Below, in pieces: positions 1-9,165 of a stretch of 64,000 nt of DNA. Every line of letters begins with the position of its first letter. The stretch's first letter is position 1. The DNA comes from Pseudonocardia sp. 73-21 (GTDB taxonomy: Bacteria > Actinomycetota > Actinomycetes > Mycobacteriales > Pseudonocardiaceae). Location of the stretch: contig NZ_MKVV01000016.1 of NCBI RefSeq assembly GCF_001899645.1, forward strand, positions 32,115 to 96,114, given 5' to 3'. The notes below the pieces were generated by a model. It worked only from the letters and a program-made list of their open reading frames with translations. It was not told the DNA's origin and did no database searches. A program made the position numbers and the translations under genes.

Positions 1-63
1 GCGGGTGATCATGGTGGGCACGGTAGTCGGCGCGAACCCACCCCGGTACTGCAGGTTTTCTCG

Positions 64-131
64 ACCTCGCAGCGCGCGGTGTCACCTCGCAGCGCGCCGG
101 CGGGCTGCGAGGAGCACGACGGGCTGCGAGG
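64..131. repeat. Cluster of direct and inverted CCTCGCAGC repeats
   Basis: A 14-base unit, ACCTCGCAGCGCGC, occurs at 64-77 and again at 84-97. Its partial inverse, GGGCTGCGAGG, follows at 102-112 and 121-131. The four copies can pair as CCTCGCAGC with GCTGCGAGG in alternative hairpins. No convincing gene covers bases 1-350; the frames there look like random high-GC translation. A 12-base palindrome, CTCAGCGCTGAG, lies at 300-311, just ahead of the first gene. Function unknown; it could be a transcript end for a gene left of the window. Confidence 0.6.
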
Positions 132-350
132 CCGTCGCCCGAGTGGTGTCGACGGCCTCCGGCCTGGTCCCCTCTGTTCGCCGTCGGTTACAGCGCGGAC
201 ACGCGTTGTTCGCAGAGGGTGAGATGTCGGTCACTCTTCGGGTACGATTCATCTGGGTGCCACGTCGGTGGTTCACGATGGACACCCCACGGGTGGCGTC
301 TCAGCGCTGAGGGTGCACCGGACCGCTCCACACTGCGGAGGTGAGTCGAC

Positions 351-566
351 ATGACCCCAGTACCCATGGATCACCACGAGAAGATGCGGCTGCGAGCAGC
401 CGCCTTCCGGGTGACCCGCCTCTATCCCGGCCCCGTCGGGGAGCTGCTCTCGCGCGAGCTCCTCACCTGGGAGGAGTTCGGGTACCGGCTCGGTGGTGGC
501 CAGCTCGTGATGAGGCTGGTGGACCACGTGCTCAAGACCCCGTTGGCCCAGGCCGAGGCGGCCTGA
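351..566 (+). CDS. Small hypothetical protein (71 aa)
   Basis: A 71-residue protein that I do not recognise. It is charged and mostly helical in appearance, starting MTPVPMDHHEKMRLRAA, with an RVTRLYPGPVGELLSREL segment in the middle; it has no membrane segment, signal peptide or cysteines. The ATG is preceded by GGAGGTGAG at a good distance, which supports translation. It converges on the next gene with nine bases between the stops. The composition resembles small actinobacterial house proteins rather than a shadow frame, but no function can be assigned. Confidence 0.6.
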   Translation: MTPVPMDHHEKMRLRAAAFRVTRLYPGPVGELLSRELLTWEEFGYRLGGGQLVMRLVDHVLKTPLAQAEAA

Positions 567-575
567 GCCCTGCTC

Positions 576-791
576 TCAGTGGCCGGCGCTGTCGAACGTG
601 ACGGTGACGGTCTCGTGCCCGGTGGGAGCGCCGTCGACGAGTCCGCCGACGGCCCCGGCCAGGACCAGCAGCGCCGAGAGCGTGACGAGGCTGCCCAGCG
701 TGGCCACGGCGTTCACCGTGCGGGAGAGGCCGCTGTTCACCGTGCGTGCACGGCTGCGGTGGGCGGAGGACATGACGGCGTGCGCAGACAT
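576..791 (-). CDS. Small membrane protein, hypothetical (71 aa)
   Basis: A 71-residue protein with a basic N-terminus (HRSRARTVNSGLSRTVN), one hydrophobic stretch at about residues 28-50 (VATLGSLVTLSALLVLAGAVGG) and a short polar tail ending in TVTVTFDSAGH. This suggests a single-pass membrane or exported peptide. No clear ribosome binding site precedes either of the two in-frame ATGs (position 791, or codon 7), so the start is uncertain. No family is recognised. Confidence 0.45.
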   Translation of the reverse strand: MSAHAVMSSAHRSRARTVNSGLSRTVNAVATLGSLVTLSALLVLAGAVGGLVDGAPTGHETVTVTFDSAGH

Positions 792-909
792 GGGGGCACC
801 GGGCTTCGTGAGGGGAACGGGGCTTGTCCGGTTCCGGTGCGCATGCCGGGTGGCCGTACGACCGGGATATCGGTGCCCGGCCGCACGGCGTTAGCCGGCG
901 CTCAGTGGA

Positions 910-2583
910 TCACCCGTCCGTGGCCGGCTGCTTGTCGACCAGCCGCTCGCGCAGCTCCCGCTTGAGCACCTTGCCCGCCGCCGACACCGGGATCTCGTCC
1001 ACCAGGTAGAGCTCGCGGAGCCGCTTGTACGGCGTGACCAGCTCGTTGACGGCGGCGAGCAGCGCCTGCCCGTCGTCCTCGGACAGACCCGGCGCCACCA
1101 CGAACGCCACCGGCAGCTCGCCGACCATGACGTCGGGCCGCCCCACCACGGCCGCCCCGCGCACCCCGGCCTGGCCGTGGAGCAGCTCCTCCAGCTCGCG
1201 GGGGTACACGTTGTAGCCCTTGTAGATCAGCATGTCCTTCTTGCGGTCGACGATGGAGAGGTAGCCGTCGGCGTCGAGCGTGCCGATGTCGCCGGTGTGC
1301 AGCCAGCCGTCGACGAGCGCCTCCGCGGTCTCCTCCGGCCGGTCCTTGTAGCCGACCATGACCTGCGGGCCCCGGATGCAGACCTCGCCCGCCTCGCCGG
1401 TGGCCGCCTCCTCGTCACCGTCCATGATCCGGACCTCGGTGTCGTAGACCGGGATGCCGACGGTACCGACCTTGCGCACCGCAGAGCGGCCGCCCGGGCC
1501 GATGGTGGCGCCCATCGTCACCTCGGTGAGGCCGTAGCCCTCGGCGATGACGACGTCCTCGCCGAACCGCCGCTGCATCGCCTTGATCATCTCGACGGGG
1601 AGCGGGGCCGCTCCGGAGGAGATGCTGCGGACGCCGGACAGGTCGCGCGTGGCGAACTCCGGGTGCTGCAGCAGCGCACCGAACAGCGGCGGGGCCCCGC
1701 CCATGCTCGTGACGTGGAACCTCTCGGCGTCGGCCAGGTAGGCACCCGGATCGAAGCGCTCGTGCAGGACGGTGGTGGACCCGGTCAACAGGGGCACGTT
1801 GAGCGCGCCGATCGTGCCCATCGCGTGGAACCAGGGGGTGAGGTTGATGGCCACGCCGGTGCCCAGGCGCGTCGGGAACTCGTCCTCCGGGCCGGTCTGG
1901 TCCAGCACGACGCCGCCCTCGGCGTCGAGCACGGGCACGGAACCGCTGCCCCAGCAGGCGTACTGCAGCGCGTTGACCACCACGTGGCGGTGCGGGAGCT
2001 GCACGCCCTTGCTCCGGCCGGTGGTGCCGCCGGTGTAGGCGAGGTGGGCGAGGTCGGTGTGGATGTCGATCGGGACGGCCGGGTCGACGGTGGACGCGTC
2101 GGCGTGGAAGGCCTCGAAGTCCACCGCGCCGTCGAGCGCCACCCGGTGGGCCGGATCGGTGGCCTGCTCGCGGTCGGTGGCGATCACCAGCCGGATCGCC
2201 GTCTGTGCCTGCACGGCGAGCAACACCTGCGTCGCCGGCACCCAGCTCACCGCGGCCACGGCACCGCAGTCGGCGAGCTGGAACGCGAGGTCGGCGGGCG
2301 GCAGCAGCGGGTTGGTGGGGGAGAACGTGGCCCCCGCCAGCAGGATGCCGTAGTAGGCGATGGCGTACTGCGGGCAGTTGGGCAGGTGGATGGCCACCAC
2401 GTCGCCGCGTCCGATGCCGTGGCTGATCAACGCGTTGGCGAACGCACACGCCCGCTCGTACAGGGCGACCGTGCTGATCTCGCGGCCGTAGTAGTGCAGC
2501 GCGGTGTGGTCGCCGAAGCGCCGTGCCGACCCGGCCAGGATCGCGCCGACGGGCACCTCGGGGTAGTTCAGCGTGCCCGTCAC
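910..2583 (-). CDS. Acyl-CoA synthetase (AMP-forming), FadD type
   Basis: A 557-residue ANL-superfamily ligase that would adenylate a carboxylic acid and transfer it to CoA. Visible motifs are the ATP loop YTGGTTGRSKG, the A5 motif EGYGLTE, DGWLHTGDIG with the ribose-binding Asp, the hinge DRKKDMLIYKGYNVYPRE, and the C-terminal catalytic lysine in SAAGKVLKREL. The start is the GTG at 2583, overlapping the P450 stop as GTGA, so the two genes are probably translationally coupled. The frame stays open much further upstream, but that part is shadow of the P450. The substrate is unknown; the P450 partner and nearby lipid genes suggest a fatty, sterol or terpenoid acid. Confidence 0.9.
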   Translation of the reverse strand: MTGTLNYPEVPVGAILAGSARRFGDHTALHYYGREISTVALYERACAFANALISHGIGRGDVVAIHLPNCPQYAIAYYGILLAGATFSPTNPLLPPADLAFQLADCGAVAAVSWVPATQVLLAVQAQTAIRLVIATDREQATDPAHRVALDGAVDFEAFHADASTVDPAVPIDIHTDLAHLAYTGGTTGRSKGVQLPHRHVVVNALQYACWGSGSVPVLDAEGGVVLDQTGPEDEFPTRLGTGVAINLTPWFHAMGTIGALNVPLLTGSTTVLHERFDPGAYLADAERFHVTSMGGAPPLFGALLQHPEFATRDLSGVRSISSGAAPLPVEMIKAMQRRFGEDVVIAEGYGLTEVTMGATIGPGGRSAVRKVGTVGIPVYDTEVRIMDGDEEAATGEAGEVCIRGPQVMVGYKDRPEETAEALVDGWLHTGDIGTLDADGYLSIVDRKKDMLIYKGYNVYPRELEELLHGQAGVRGAAVVGRPDVMVGELPVAFVVAPGLSEDDGQALLAAVNELVTPYKRLRELYLVDEIPVSAAGKVLKRELRERLVDKQPATDG

Positions 2584-3848
2584 CGCTTGCCACCCGGGGT
2601 GAACGCCACCGGCAGTTCCTTGATCCCGTTGATGAACATCGACTGCAGGCGGCGCGGCTCGGCCGTGGTGTGGATATCGGGCACGCGCGTGAGCAGCTCC
2701 CGGAACATCACCGACATCTCGCGCCGCGCCAGGTGGGCGCCCAGGCAGAAGTGCGGGCCCGGGCCGCCGAAGCCGACGTGCGGGTTGGGCGAGCGCCGGA
2801 CGTCGAACACGTCGGGCTCGGTGAAGTGCTTCGGGTCGCGGTTGGCGGCCCAGTAGAACAGCAGCACCTTCTCGCCCGCGGTCATCGGCCGGTCGCCGAG
2901 CACGGCGTCGACGGCCAGGGTGCGCCGCATGAAGATCACCGGTGACGCCCAGCGGACGATCTCCTCCACCGCGGTGGGGGTGACGCCGTCCAGGTCGGAG
3001 AGCCAGATGTCGCGCTGATCGGGGTTCTCGGTGAGCAGGTGCAGGCCCCAGCTGATGGCGTTGCGGGTGGTCTCGTTGCCCGCCACGACCAGCAGGATGA
3101 AGAAGCTCGCCAGCTCGTCGGGGGTGAGCCTGCCGCCGTCGATCTCCGCGTTGACCAGCGCGGACGTGAGGTCGTCGGTGGGGTTCTTCTCCCGAATCCG
3201 GCCGAGGTCGCGCATGAGCTCGGCCAGCTCGTTGCCGGCCTGCAGCAGCGCCACGATGATGTTCTCGGCGTCCGGGACGTACTCCGGGTCGCTCGCCCCG
3301 AGCACGATGTTCGACTTGTCGTAGACGAAGTCGTACTGGCTGTCGGGTACGCCCATCATGTCGCAGACGATCTTCAGGGGCAGCCGGGCGGAGATGGCGC
3401 GCACGGCGTCGCACTCACCGGCGTCGATCACGTCGTCGACGATCGCGCGTGCGGTGCTCGCCACCTCGTCGGTGAGGGCGGACAGCCGGCGCGGCGTGAA
3501 CCCGCGCGAGACGATCTTGCGGAGCCGGACGTGCTTCGGGTCGTCCATGTTGATCATCGAGCCGTAGAACTCGAGGAACTCCGGCGGCATGTCCGCGACG
3601 TTCGTGGAGCCCGCGCCCGAGGTGAAGATCGCCGGGTTGCGGCTCGCCTCGACCACGTCGTCGAGCCGGGTGAGGGCGTAGTAACCGGGCCCCTTGGGCA
3701 GGATCGAGAACTGGGGTTCCTCGTAGAAGGGCACCGGCTCGCGCTCGCGGAGCGCGGCGAACGCCGCGGCCCGCTCGGCGATCGGGGCGGTCCAGAAGTT
3801 CTCGATGTCGGACAGGTCCGGACGGCCCGTCCAGGTTGTAGCGGTCAT
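2580..3848 (-). CDS. Cytochrome P450
   Basis: A 422-residue soluble bacterial P450 monooxygenase. The haem-binding loop GFGGPGPHFCLGAHLARRE places the thiolate Cys near residue 368. The K-helix ExxR is in EEIVRW near residue 298. The I-helix oxygen-activation motif is AGNETT near residue 250, with Asn-Glu as in CYP124/125/142-like lipid and sterol oxidases. The start ATG follows GAGAGGTC. It is the first gene of a two-gene unit with the acyl-CoA ligase, whose start overlaps this stop. The likely role is oxidation of a lipid or sterol substrate that is then CoA-activated; exact CYP family and substrate are inferred only. Confidence 0.92.
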   Translation of the reverse strand: MTATTWTGRPDLSDIENFWTAPIAERAAAFAALREREPVPFYEEPQFSILPKGPGYYALTRLDDVVEASRNPAIFTSGAGSTNVADMPPEFLEFYGSMINMDDPKHVRLRKIVSRGFTPRRLSALTDEVASTARAIVDDVIDAGECDAVRAISARLPLKIVCDMMGVPDSQYDFVYDKSNIVLGASDPEYVPDAENIIVALLQAGNELAELMRDLGRIREKNPTDDLTSALVNAEIDGGRLTPDELASFFILLVVAGNETTRNAISWGLHLLTENPDQRDIWLSDLDGVTPTAVEEIVRWASPVIFMRRTLAVDAVLGDRPMTAGEKVLLFYWAANRDPKHFTEPDVFDVRRSPNPHVGFGGPGPHFCLGAHLARREMSVMFRELLTRVPDIHTTAEPRRLQSMFINGIKELPVAFTPGGKR

Positions 3849-3944
3849 CGGCGACCTCTCGATGTGCGGCGGATCACCCCACCCTAGTTACCACGGGGTA
3901 GCACTCAAGGGGCCGATCGCGCCAACCCGTGGCCCGGAGGGGCC

Positions 3945-5606
3945 TCAGTTCGCCGGCGGCCGTTCCGCCGCGCAGGACGGATCCTGAGCGGGGGCGACGG
4001 CGTCCACCAGGTAGCGGGTGGCGATGGCGTCGGCGCACTTGTTGAGGCCCTGCAGGACCACCGTGTGCTGGTTGTTGTCCACCGTGAGCAGGCGGGACTT
4101 CAACTGGGAGGCCAGCGCCTTGCCGTTCTCGTAGGGCGTGGCCGGGTCGCCGAGCGAGGAGACGACCAGCGTTGTCGGCAGCCCCGTGGCGTCGATGGGG
4201 GTGGTGCGCCCGGTGGGCGGCACCGGCCAGAACGCGCACGCGTCCAACGCGTCGGACGGGCCGTAGCCGTTGTCGAAGAGCGGCGCCAGCTTCAGCGTCT
4301 GGGTGCTGATCTCCAGGGCCACCTTGCGGTCGGTGACCGGCGGCGAGTCGACGCAGCTCACTGCCTGCAGGTCCTCCTGCTCGTTGCTGTAGGACCCGTC
4401 GCTGTTGCGGCCCTGCAGGATGTCGGCGATCTGCAGCAGCACCGACCCGTCGCCCGTGGAGAGCTTCTGGAGGCCGTACGCGAGGGGGTCCCACAGCTGC
4501 GTCGAGTACATCGACTGGAGCACCGCGGCGGACGCGTCGTTGTAGCCGAGCGTCCGCCCCGCCCCGGCCCCGGCGGCAGGGACGGGGGTGGCGATCAGGG
4601 GCCGCAGCGCCTTCTGCAGCACGCCGGTGGCGGCCTGCGGGTCGGCGCCCACCGGGCACTGGCTCTTCAGCGCCGCGGCACACGCCGTGGCGAAGTTGGT
4701 GAACGCGAGCTGGAAGCCCTTCGGCTGCTCCAGTGCCGCCCCGACGGGGTCGGTGACGCGGCGGGCCAGGTCGTCGGCGCCGTCGAGTGCCATGACCCGC
4801 ACGTCGGTGGGGAACTGCGCGGCGTACTCGGCGCCGATCGCCGTGCCGTAGGAGTAGCCCATGTAGTTGAGCCTGTCGTCGCCGAGCACCTTGTGGATGA
4901 TCCGCAGGTCGCGCACCACGTCACGGGTGCCGATGTTCTCCAGCACCTCCGTCCCGGTGCGCTCCACGCAGCGCTTCGCGAACGCCTTCTCCTCGGCCTC
5001 GTCCGCCGCGACGCCCTGCGGGGTGCTGTCGAACGGCTTCTCGACGCGCTGCGCGTCGATCTCGGCGGTGTTCGAGCAGTCGATGGTGGGCGTGCTGCCC
5101 CCGACCCCGCGCGGGTCGAACCCGACGAGATCGAACTTCTGGGCCACCTCGCCGGTCTTGACGCCGTCGGACATCTGCGGGGTGAACCCGACGCCGGAGC
5201 CGCCGGGACCACCGGGGTTGACCAGCAGCGACCCGATCCGCGCCTTCGGGTCGAGGGCCTTCTGCCGGGACAGGGCGATCTTCGCCGTGGCGCCGGCGGG
5301 CTTCGTGTAGTCCAACGGCACGGTGATCGTGGTGCAGTCGAACTTCGGGTCGGCGAGAGCCTTGCGCTCGTCGGCGGACCCGGTGGGATCGGTGCACGGG
5401 CCCCACGTCGGCTTCTGGCCGAGGAAGGTCTTCAGCGCCGCGTCGTCAGCGCCCGGGTTCGTCGCCCCCGAGGTGGCCGCGTCCGGGGCGGCGGACGGCG
5501 TGCCGGCCACGGTGCTGCACGCCGACAGCGCCACGAGCGCCGCGACGCCGGCGCCGAGCACGGCTCCTCGACGGCGGGGAGATGATCGCTGGATCGCCAT
5601 GCGCAC
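3945..5606 (-). CDS. Secreted lipoprotein peptidase of the TAP/SlpD-E alpha/beta hydrolase family
   Basis: A 553-residue exported alpha/beta hydrolase resembling Streptomyces tripeptidyl aminopeptidases. A basic n-region and hydrophobic core lead to a lipobox (ALSAC, Cys at about residue 30), so it should be lipid-anchored outside the membrane. The oxyanion segment NPGGPGGSG is at 130-138, the nucleophile elbow GYSYGT has Ser at 252, and the C-terminal TAP-like domain has the acid in SLGDPATP and the His in NNQHTV. The start is GTG at 5606 or ATG at 5600; neither has a strong ribosome binding site. It stands alone between the LuxR regulator and the P450 promoter region. Confidence 0.88.
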   Translation of the reverse strand: MRMAIQRSSPRRRGAVLGAGVAALVALSACSTVAGTPSAAPDAATSGATNPGADDAALKTFLGQKPTWGPCTDPTGSADERKALADPKFDCTTITVPLDYTKPAGATAKIALSRQKALDPKARIGSLLVNPGGPGGSGVGFTPQMSDGVKTGEVAQKFDLVGFDPRGVGGSTPTIDCSNTAEIDAQRVEKPFDSTPQGVAADEAEEKAFAKRCVERTGTEVLENIGTRDVVRDLRIIHKVLGDDRLNYMGYSYGTAIGAEYAAQFPTDVRVMALDGADDLARRVTDPVGAALEQPKGFQLAFTNFATACAAALKSQCPVGADPQAATGVLQKALRPLIATPVPAAGAGAGRTLGYNDASAAVLQSMYSTQLWDPLAYGLQKLSTGDGSVLLQIADILQGRNSDGSYSNEQEDLQAVSCVDSPPVTDRKVALEISTQTLKLAPLFDNGYGPSDALDACAFWPVPPTGRTTPIDATGLPTTLVVSSLGDPATPYENGKALASQLKSRLLTVDNNQHTVVLQGLNKCADAIATRYLVDAVAPAQDPSCAAERPPAN

Positions 5607-5634
5607 ACCATGCCGCGAGCCGGTGTGCTCCGCC

Positions 5635-8610
5635 TCACGGGGTGAGCAGCCCCCGGGCGTAGGCGATGCTGACGGCTTCCGTGCGGCTGCTCGCGCCGAG
5701 CTTCGCCATCACCCGTGACAGGTGCACGCTGACGGTCTTCTCGCTGATGAACAGCTCCGCCCCGACCTGGCGGTTGGTGCGCCCGCCCGCGACCAGCCCG
5801 AGCACCGAGCGCTCGCGCGGGGTGAGGACATCCGGTGCGGCGGCCCGCGGCGGGACGGCCTCGTCGAGCCGGACCCCGGCCCGTCGGGCCATAGCCCGCA
5901 CGGCCGCCTCCAGGGGAGCGGCGCCGAGGTGCTGCGCGGTGGCGAGCGCGGGGCGCAGGTCCTCGGTGACCGCGGCTGTGAGCTCGGCGTGCGAGGCGGT
6001 GGTGTGCGGTGCCGGCGCCGTGGCCAGCCGGGCCTCCGCCCGCCGCACCCGGCCGTAGGCCTGGCGGTACCCGTTGGGGCAACAGCCCTCGCCCGTCTCG
6101 TACGCGAACGCGTCGACCACCTCGGTCCACGCGCCGGGATCGGGGCCGGTGAGCCGGGTGAGCTCCGCGCGCGCCCGTACCAGCCACGACCGGCCCTCGG
6201 GCCCGAGGGTGCCGGCCCGCGGCATGCCCTTCGCGGCCGTCTCCTCGGCCACGGCCAGCAGGGCCCGGGCCGCGTCGACGGAGCCCTCGGCGGCCTGCTG
6301 CGCGTGCGCCGCGATGCCCAGCGCGGCCAGCATGATGCCGCCGAGCTGGTGGGCGTAGATGGCGTCCAGCCCGTCGAGCGCCTCCTGCACCCACAGGCCG
6401 GCCTCGGCCGCGTCGCCCCGCCACAGCGCCGCCTCCGCGCCCGCCACCCCGAGCAGCAGCACGACCTGCTCGTCGGCCGGTTGGGAGTCGTAGAGCTCGG
6501 CCGCGCGCCGGGCCGCGTACTCGAGCCGGCCGCGGGCGACCGCGGTGAGCAGGCCCGCCGCGGTGAGCCGGCTGGCCACCGAGACCGACACCGCCTCGCC
6601 GGCGAGCTCCGCGGCGGCCTCGGCCTCGTCCCAGTCGCCGTGCAGGAACAGCGCGACGACGTGGGCGACGCGGATGTCGAGCCCGTACCCGCTCCACGTG
6701 ATGCCGGTCTCGGCCGCGCGCGCCTCACCGGTGGCGAACTCGGCGCTCGCCGCGGCGAGCTTCCCGTCGTCGAGCAGCGACATGCCGATGTTGAAGTGGG
6801 CGCGCAGCTCCACGCCGAGGTTGCCCGAGCGGCGGGCCAGCGGCTGTGCCTCGGCCCAGCGCTGCCGGGCCAGCTCGGGACGCTGCTCCCACTCGTCGAT
6901 GCGGGCGACGGTGACGAGCGCGTCGGCCGTGGCCCCGACGGCGGCCAGGTCCTCGTCGGGCAGCGCCTTCGTGACGAGCAGGGCGGCCTCGGCGGCCTCG
7001 CGGGCGTCGTCCCAGCGGTCGACCCGGATCAGCGCACGCGCGATGACGGCGTGGCACCAGGCGACGTCGCTGGTGGGCGGCCCGTCGACCACCAACGACA
7101 GGGCGTGGCGGGCCACGTCGACGGTCTCCTGCTCGTGGCCGCTGAGCTCCATCAGCCGCATCGCGTAGCGCCGGCCGATGGCCGAGGCCAGCACCGGGTC
7201 GCGATGCTCGTCGGTGAGCTCGAGCGCGCGCCGGCCCAGGGCCATGCCGCGGTCGGGATCGCCGGTGGCGCTGGCGCCCCACGCCGCCCAGCGGGTGAGC
7301 GTGGCCTGGTCGACCCCCGCCACCGCCTCGGCGTCGGGCACGACGTTCCACAGATCCAGCGCCCGCTCGGCCTGCAGCAGCATCTCGGCCGGGGCCTCCC
7401 GGTCGTTGGCCTCCTGCGCGGCCCGCACCGACGCCGCCAGGGCCCGCGGCAGGTCGTGGCCCGCCATCGCGTGGTGGGCGAGCTTGGCCGCCGCCCCGGG
7501 CTCGTCGGCGTGCGCGGCCAGGTGCTCGGCGTAGCCCGCGTGCAGCCGGCTGCGCTCGCCGGGCAGCAGCTCGTGGTAGACGGCCTCCCGCAGCAGCGCG
7601 TGGCGGAAGGAGTAGACGTCGCCGTCGCCGGCCTCGGGCACGAGGACGTGGTGGGTGACGGCATCGCGCAGGGCCTGCTCCAGCTCGGCGTCGGGCAGGC
7701 CGGACACCGCGGCGAGCCGGTCGTGGCGCACCCGCCTGCCCGAGACCGACGCGATGCGCAGCACCTGCTGGGTGGCCGGCTCCAGCGCCTCGACCCGGGC
7801 CATCAGCACCTCGGCCAGCCCGTGCGGCAGCCCGTCGGACGAGGCGGAGACCAGCTCCTCGGCGAAGAACGCGTTGCCCTCGCTCCGCTGCGCCACCCGG
7901 CGCAACAGCGGCTCCGGGAGCGTGCCGTCGGCGAGCCTGCGCACCAGGTCGAGCGCATCGTCGGGGCCCAGCGCCGCGAGATCGACGCGTTCGACGGCCG
8001 GCAGCCGCACCAGCTCCGACAGCACCGGCCGCAGCGGGTGGCGGCGGTGCAGGTCGTCGGTGCGGTAGGTGGCGAGCACGACGAGCCGCTGCGTGGTGAG
8101 CCGGGAGAGCAGGAAGACGAGCAGGTCACGGCTGGAGCGATCGGCCCAGTGCAGGTCCTCGATCACCAGCAGCGCCGGCGACGACGCGGTGAGCTCGTCG
8201 AGGACGGACAGCACGGCGTCGAAGACGCGGAGCTGGCCCAGCTCGCGATCCTCGGGGACGGGATCAGGGGCGGCGCGGTGGCTCGGGAGCAGCCGGCGCA
8301 GCTCCGGATGGGCGGCCACCAGCTCCGGCCGGGTGGCCGCCAGCCGTCCGACGATCTCGGTGAACGGCAGGTAGGGCAACGTGGCCGCGGAGTCGAGGCA
8401 GCGCCCGACGAGAACGGTGAAACCCGACCCGGAGGCACGCGCGCTGGTCTCGGTGACGAGCCGGGACTTGCCGACCCCGGCGTCCCCCGAGAGCAGCACG
8501 CCGGTGGGGCGGCCGGCCCGGGCACGGTCGAGCGCCGAGCCGAGCGCCGACACCTCGTGTCGGCGTCCGACCAGCCCGATCCCGATGCCCAGCCGCGCCA
8601 CGCCGGTCAT
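5635..8610 (-). CDS. LuxR-family regulator with N-terminal AAA ATPase (LAL type)
   Basis: A 991-residue cytoplasmic transcription regulator of the large ATP-binding LuxR class. Walker A is GDAGVGKS (residues 42-49) and Walker B is LLVIEDLHWAD. A long Ala/Leu-rich helical-repeat region follows, then a C-terminal LuxR helix-turn-helix beginning LTPRERSVLGLVAGG and containing the recognition helix in ISEKTVSVHLSRVM. Such proteins usually respond to an inducer through the helical region. The ATG start overlaps the stop of the small upstream gene as ATGA, which fixes the start although no strong ribosome binding site is visible. The frame runs open further upstream without a plausible start. Confidence 0.93.
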   Translation of the reverse strand: MTGVARLGIGIGLVGRRHEVSALGSALDRARAGRPTGVLLSGDAGVGKSRLVTETSARASGSGFTVLVGRCLDSAATLPYLPFTEIVGRLAATRPELVAAHPELRRLLPSHRAAPDPVPEDRELGQLRVFDAVLSVLDELTASSPALLVIEDLHWADRSSRDLLVFLLSRLTTQRLVVLATYRTDDLHRRHPLRPVLSELVRLPAVERVDLAALGPDDALDLVRRLADGTLPEPLLRRVAQRSEGNAFFAEELVSASSDGLPHGLAEVLMARVEALEPATQQVLRIASVSGRRVRHDRLAAVSGLPDAELEQALRDAVTHHVLVPEAGDGDVYSFRHALLREAVYHELLPGERSRLHAGYAEHLAAHADEPGAAAKLAHHAMAGHDLPRALAASVRAAQEANDREAPAEMLLQAERALDLWNVVPDAEAVAGVDQATLTRWAAWGASATGDPDRGMALGRRALELTDEHRDPVLASAIGRRYAMRLMELSGHEQETVDVARHALSLVVDGPPTSDVAWCHAVIARALIRVDRWDDAREAAEAALLVTKALPDEDLAAVGATADALVTVARIDEWEQRPELARQRWAEAQPLARRSGNLGVELRAHFNIGMSLLDDGKLAAASAEFATGEARAAETGITWSGYGLDIRVAHVVALFLHGDWDEAEAAAELAGEAVSVSVASRLTAAGLLTAVARGRLEYAARRAAELYDSQPADEQVVLLLGVAGAEAALWRGDAAEAGLWVQEALDGLDAIYAHQLGGIMLAALGIAAHAQQAAEGSVDAARALLAVAEETAAKGMPRAGTLGPEGRSWLVRARAELTRLTGPDPGAWTEVVDAFAYETGEGCCPNGYRQAYGRVRRAEARLATAPAPHTTASHAELTAAVTEDLRPALATAQHLGAAPLEAAVRAMARRAGVRLDEAVPPRAAAPDVLTPRERSVLGLVAGGRTNRQVGAELFISEKTVSVHLSRVMAKLGASSRTEAVSIAYARGLLTP

Positions 8611-8819
8611 CGTGACACGGCGTACCGACGGTTTTCGTCGTGATTGTGCGGAAGCTGCTCCGGGAGGACCGTCGGCGGGGGTGGCGGCGTCGTCACCCTC
8701 GTCCCGGCGCGGGCGGCCCGCCGGGCGAGCTTCACGAGCCGGTGGTGCGCGGCCTGGTCGAGCAGGGCCTGTCGGTGGGCGTCGGCTTCGATGCCGGAGA
8801 ACGTGCTGTTGAGGAACAT
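8607..8819 (-). CDS. Small hypothetical protein coupled to the LuxR regulator (70 aa)
   Basis: A 70-residue protein beginning MFLNSTFSGIEADAHRQALL, with a basic helical centre (HHRLVKLARRAARAG) and a proline-rich stretch (TTPPPPPTVLP). Its last codon and stop overlap the start of the LuxR gene in an ATGA arrangement, so it appears to be the first gene of a two-gene unit. The N-terminal pattern resembles short actinobacterial proteins often found beside regulators, but I cannot name a family. The coupling is the main argument that it is real. Confidence 0.55.
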   Translation of the reverse strand: MFLNSTFSGIEADAHRQALLDQAAHHRLVKLARRAARAGTRVTTPPPPPTVLPEQLPHNHDENRRYAVSR

Positions 8820-8881
8820 GGGACGAGATTCGCCCTGAGGCCCGCCCCCTCACATCGGTCGATCACGTCGTCCGGTCCGGA

Positions 8882-9043
8882 TCACCCCCTTACCCCGTCG
8901 CCCCCGGTGTGCCCGACCGGCTGGTCGGCGCGGGGATCGGTGGGCCACCGGCCGAACGGGTCCGGCAGCGCCCGCCACGCCGCCTCGCCCGCCACTGCGC
9001 CGACGCCCGCCCCCACCGTTATCGAGGCCGCCGTGACCCGCAT
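8882..9043 (-). CDS. Possible small hypothetical protein (53 aa)
   Basis: A short frame giving MRVTAASITVGAGVGAVAGEAAWRA followed by a Pro/Asp-rich tail. It has actinobacterial-looking composition and strong G/C at third positions, with a small-residue hydrophobic start, but no recognisable ribosome binding site and no family. It is the only credible coding stretch in the 8820-9201 gap. The same frame runs on upstream through both tRNA genes, and that part cannot be coding. Confidence 0.3.
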   Translation of the reverse strand: MRVTAASITVGAGVGAVAGEAAWRALPDPFGRWPTDPRADQPVGHTGGDGVRG

Positions 9044-9165
9044 CCGGGCACGAGGGGGGAAGGTCTGCCGGCCGGGCCTGCGCAGGTCCGGGGTGTCCCG
9101 GCTGCGGTGGTCACGACGTCGAGCTGGTGACGGGTACCCGTTTCCTGGCGGCCCCGGGTGTTGTG

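Noticed and set aside
5..310. A 101-residue protein at the window start
   Set aside because: Arg/Ala-rich random-type translation across the repeat cluster, with no ribosome binding site.
910..3414. An 834-residue P450-ligase fusion
   Set aside because: The upstream part is the wrong frame of the P450. The ligase starts at the GTG at 2583, which overlaps the P450 stop.
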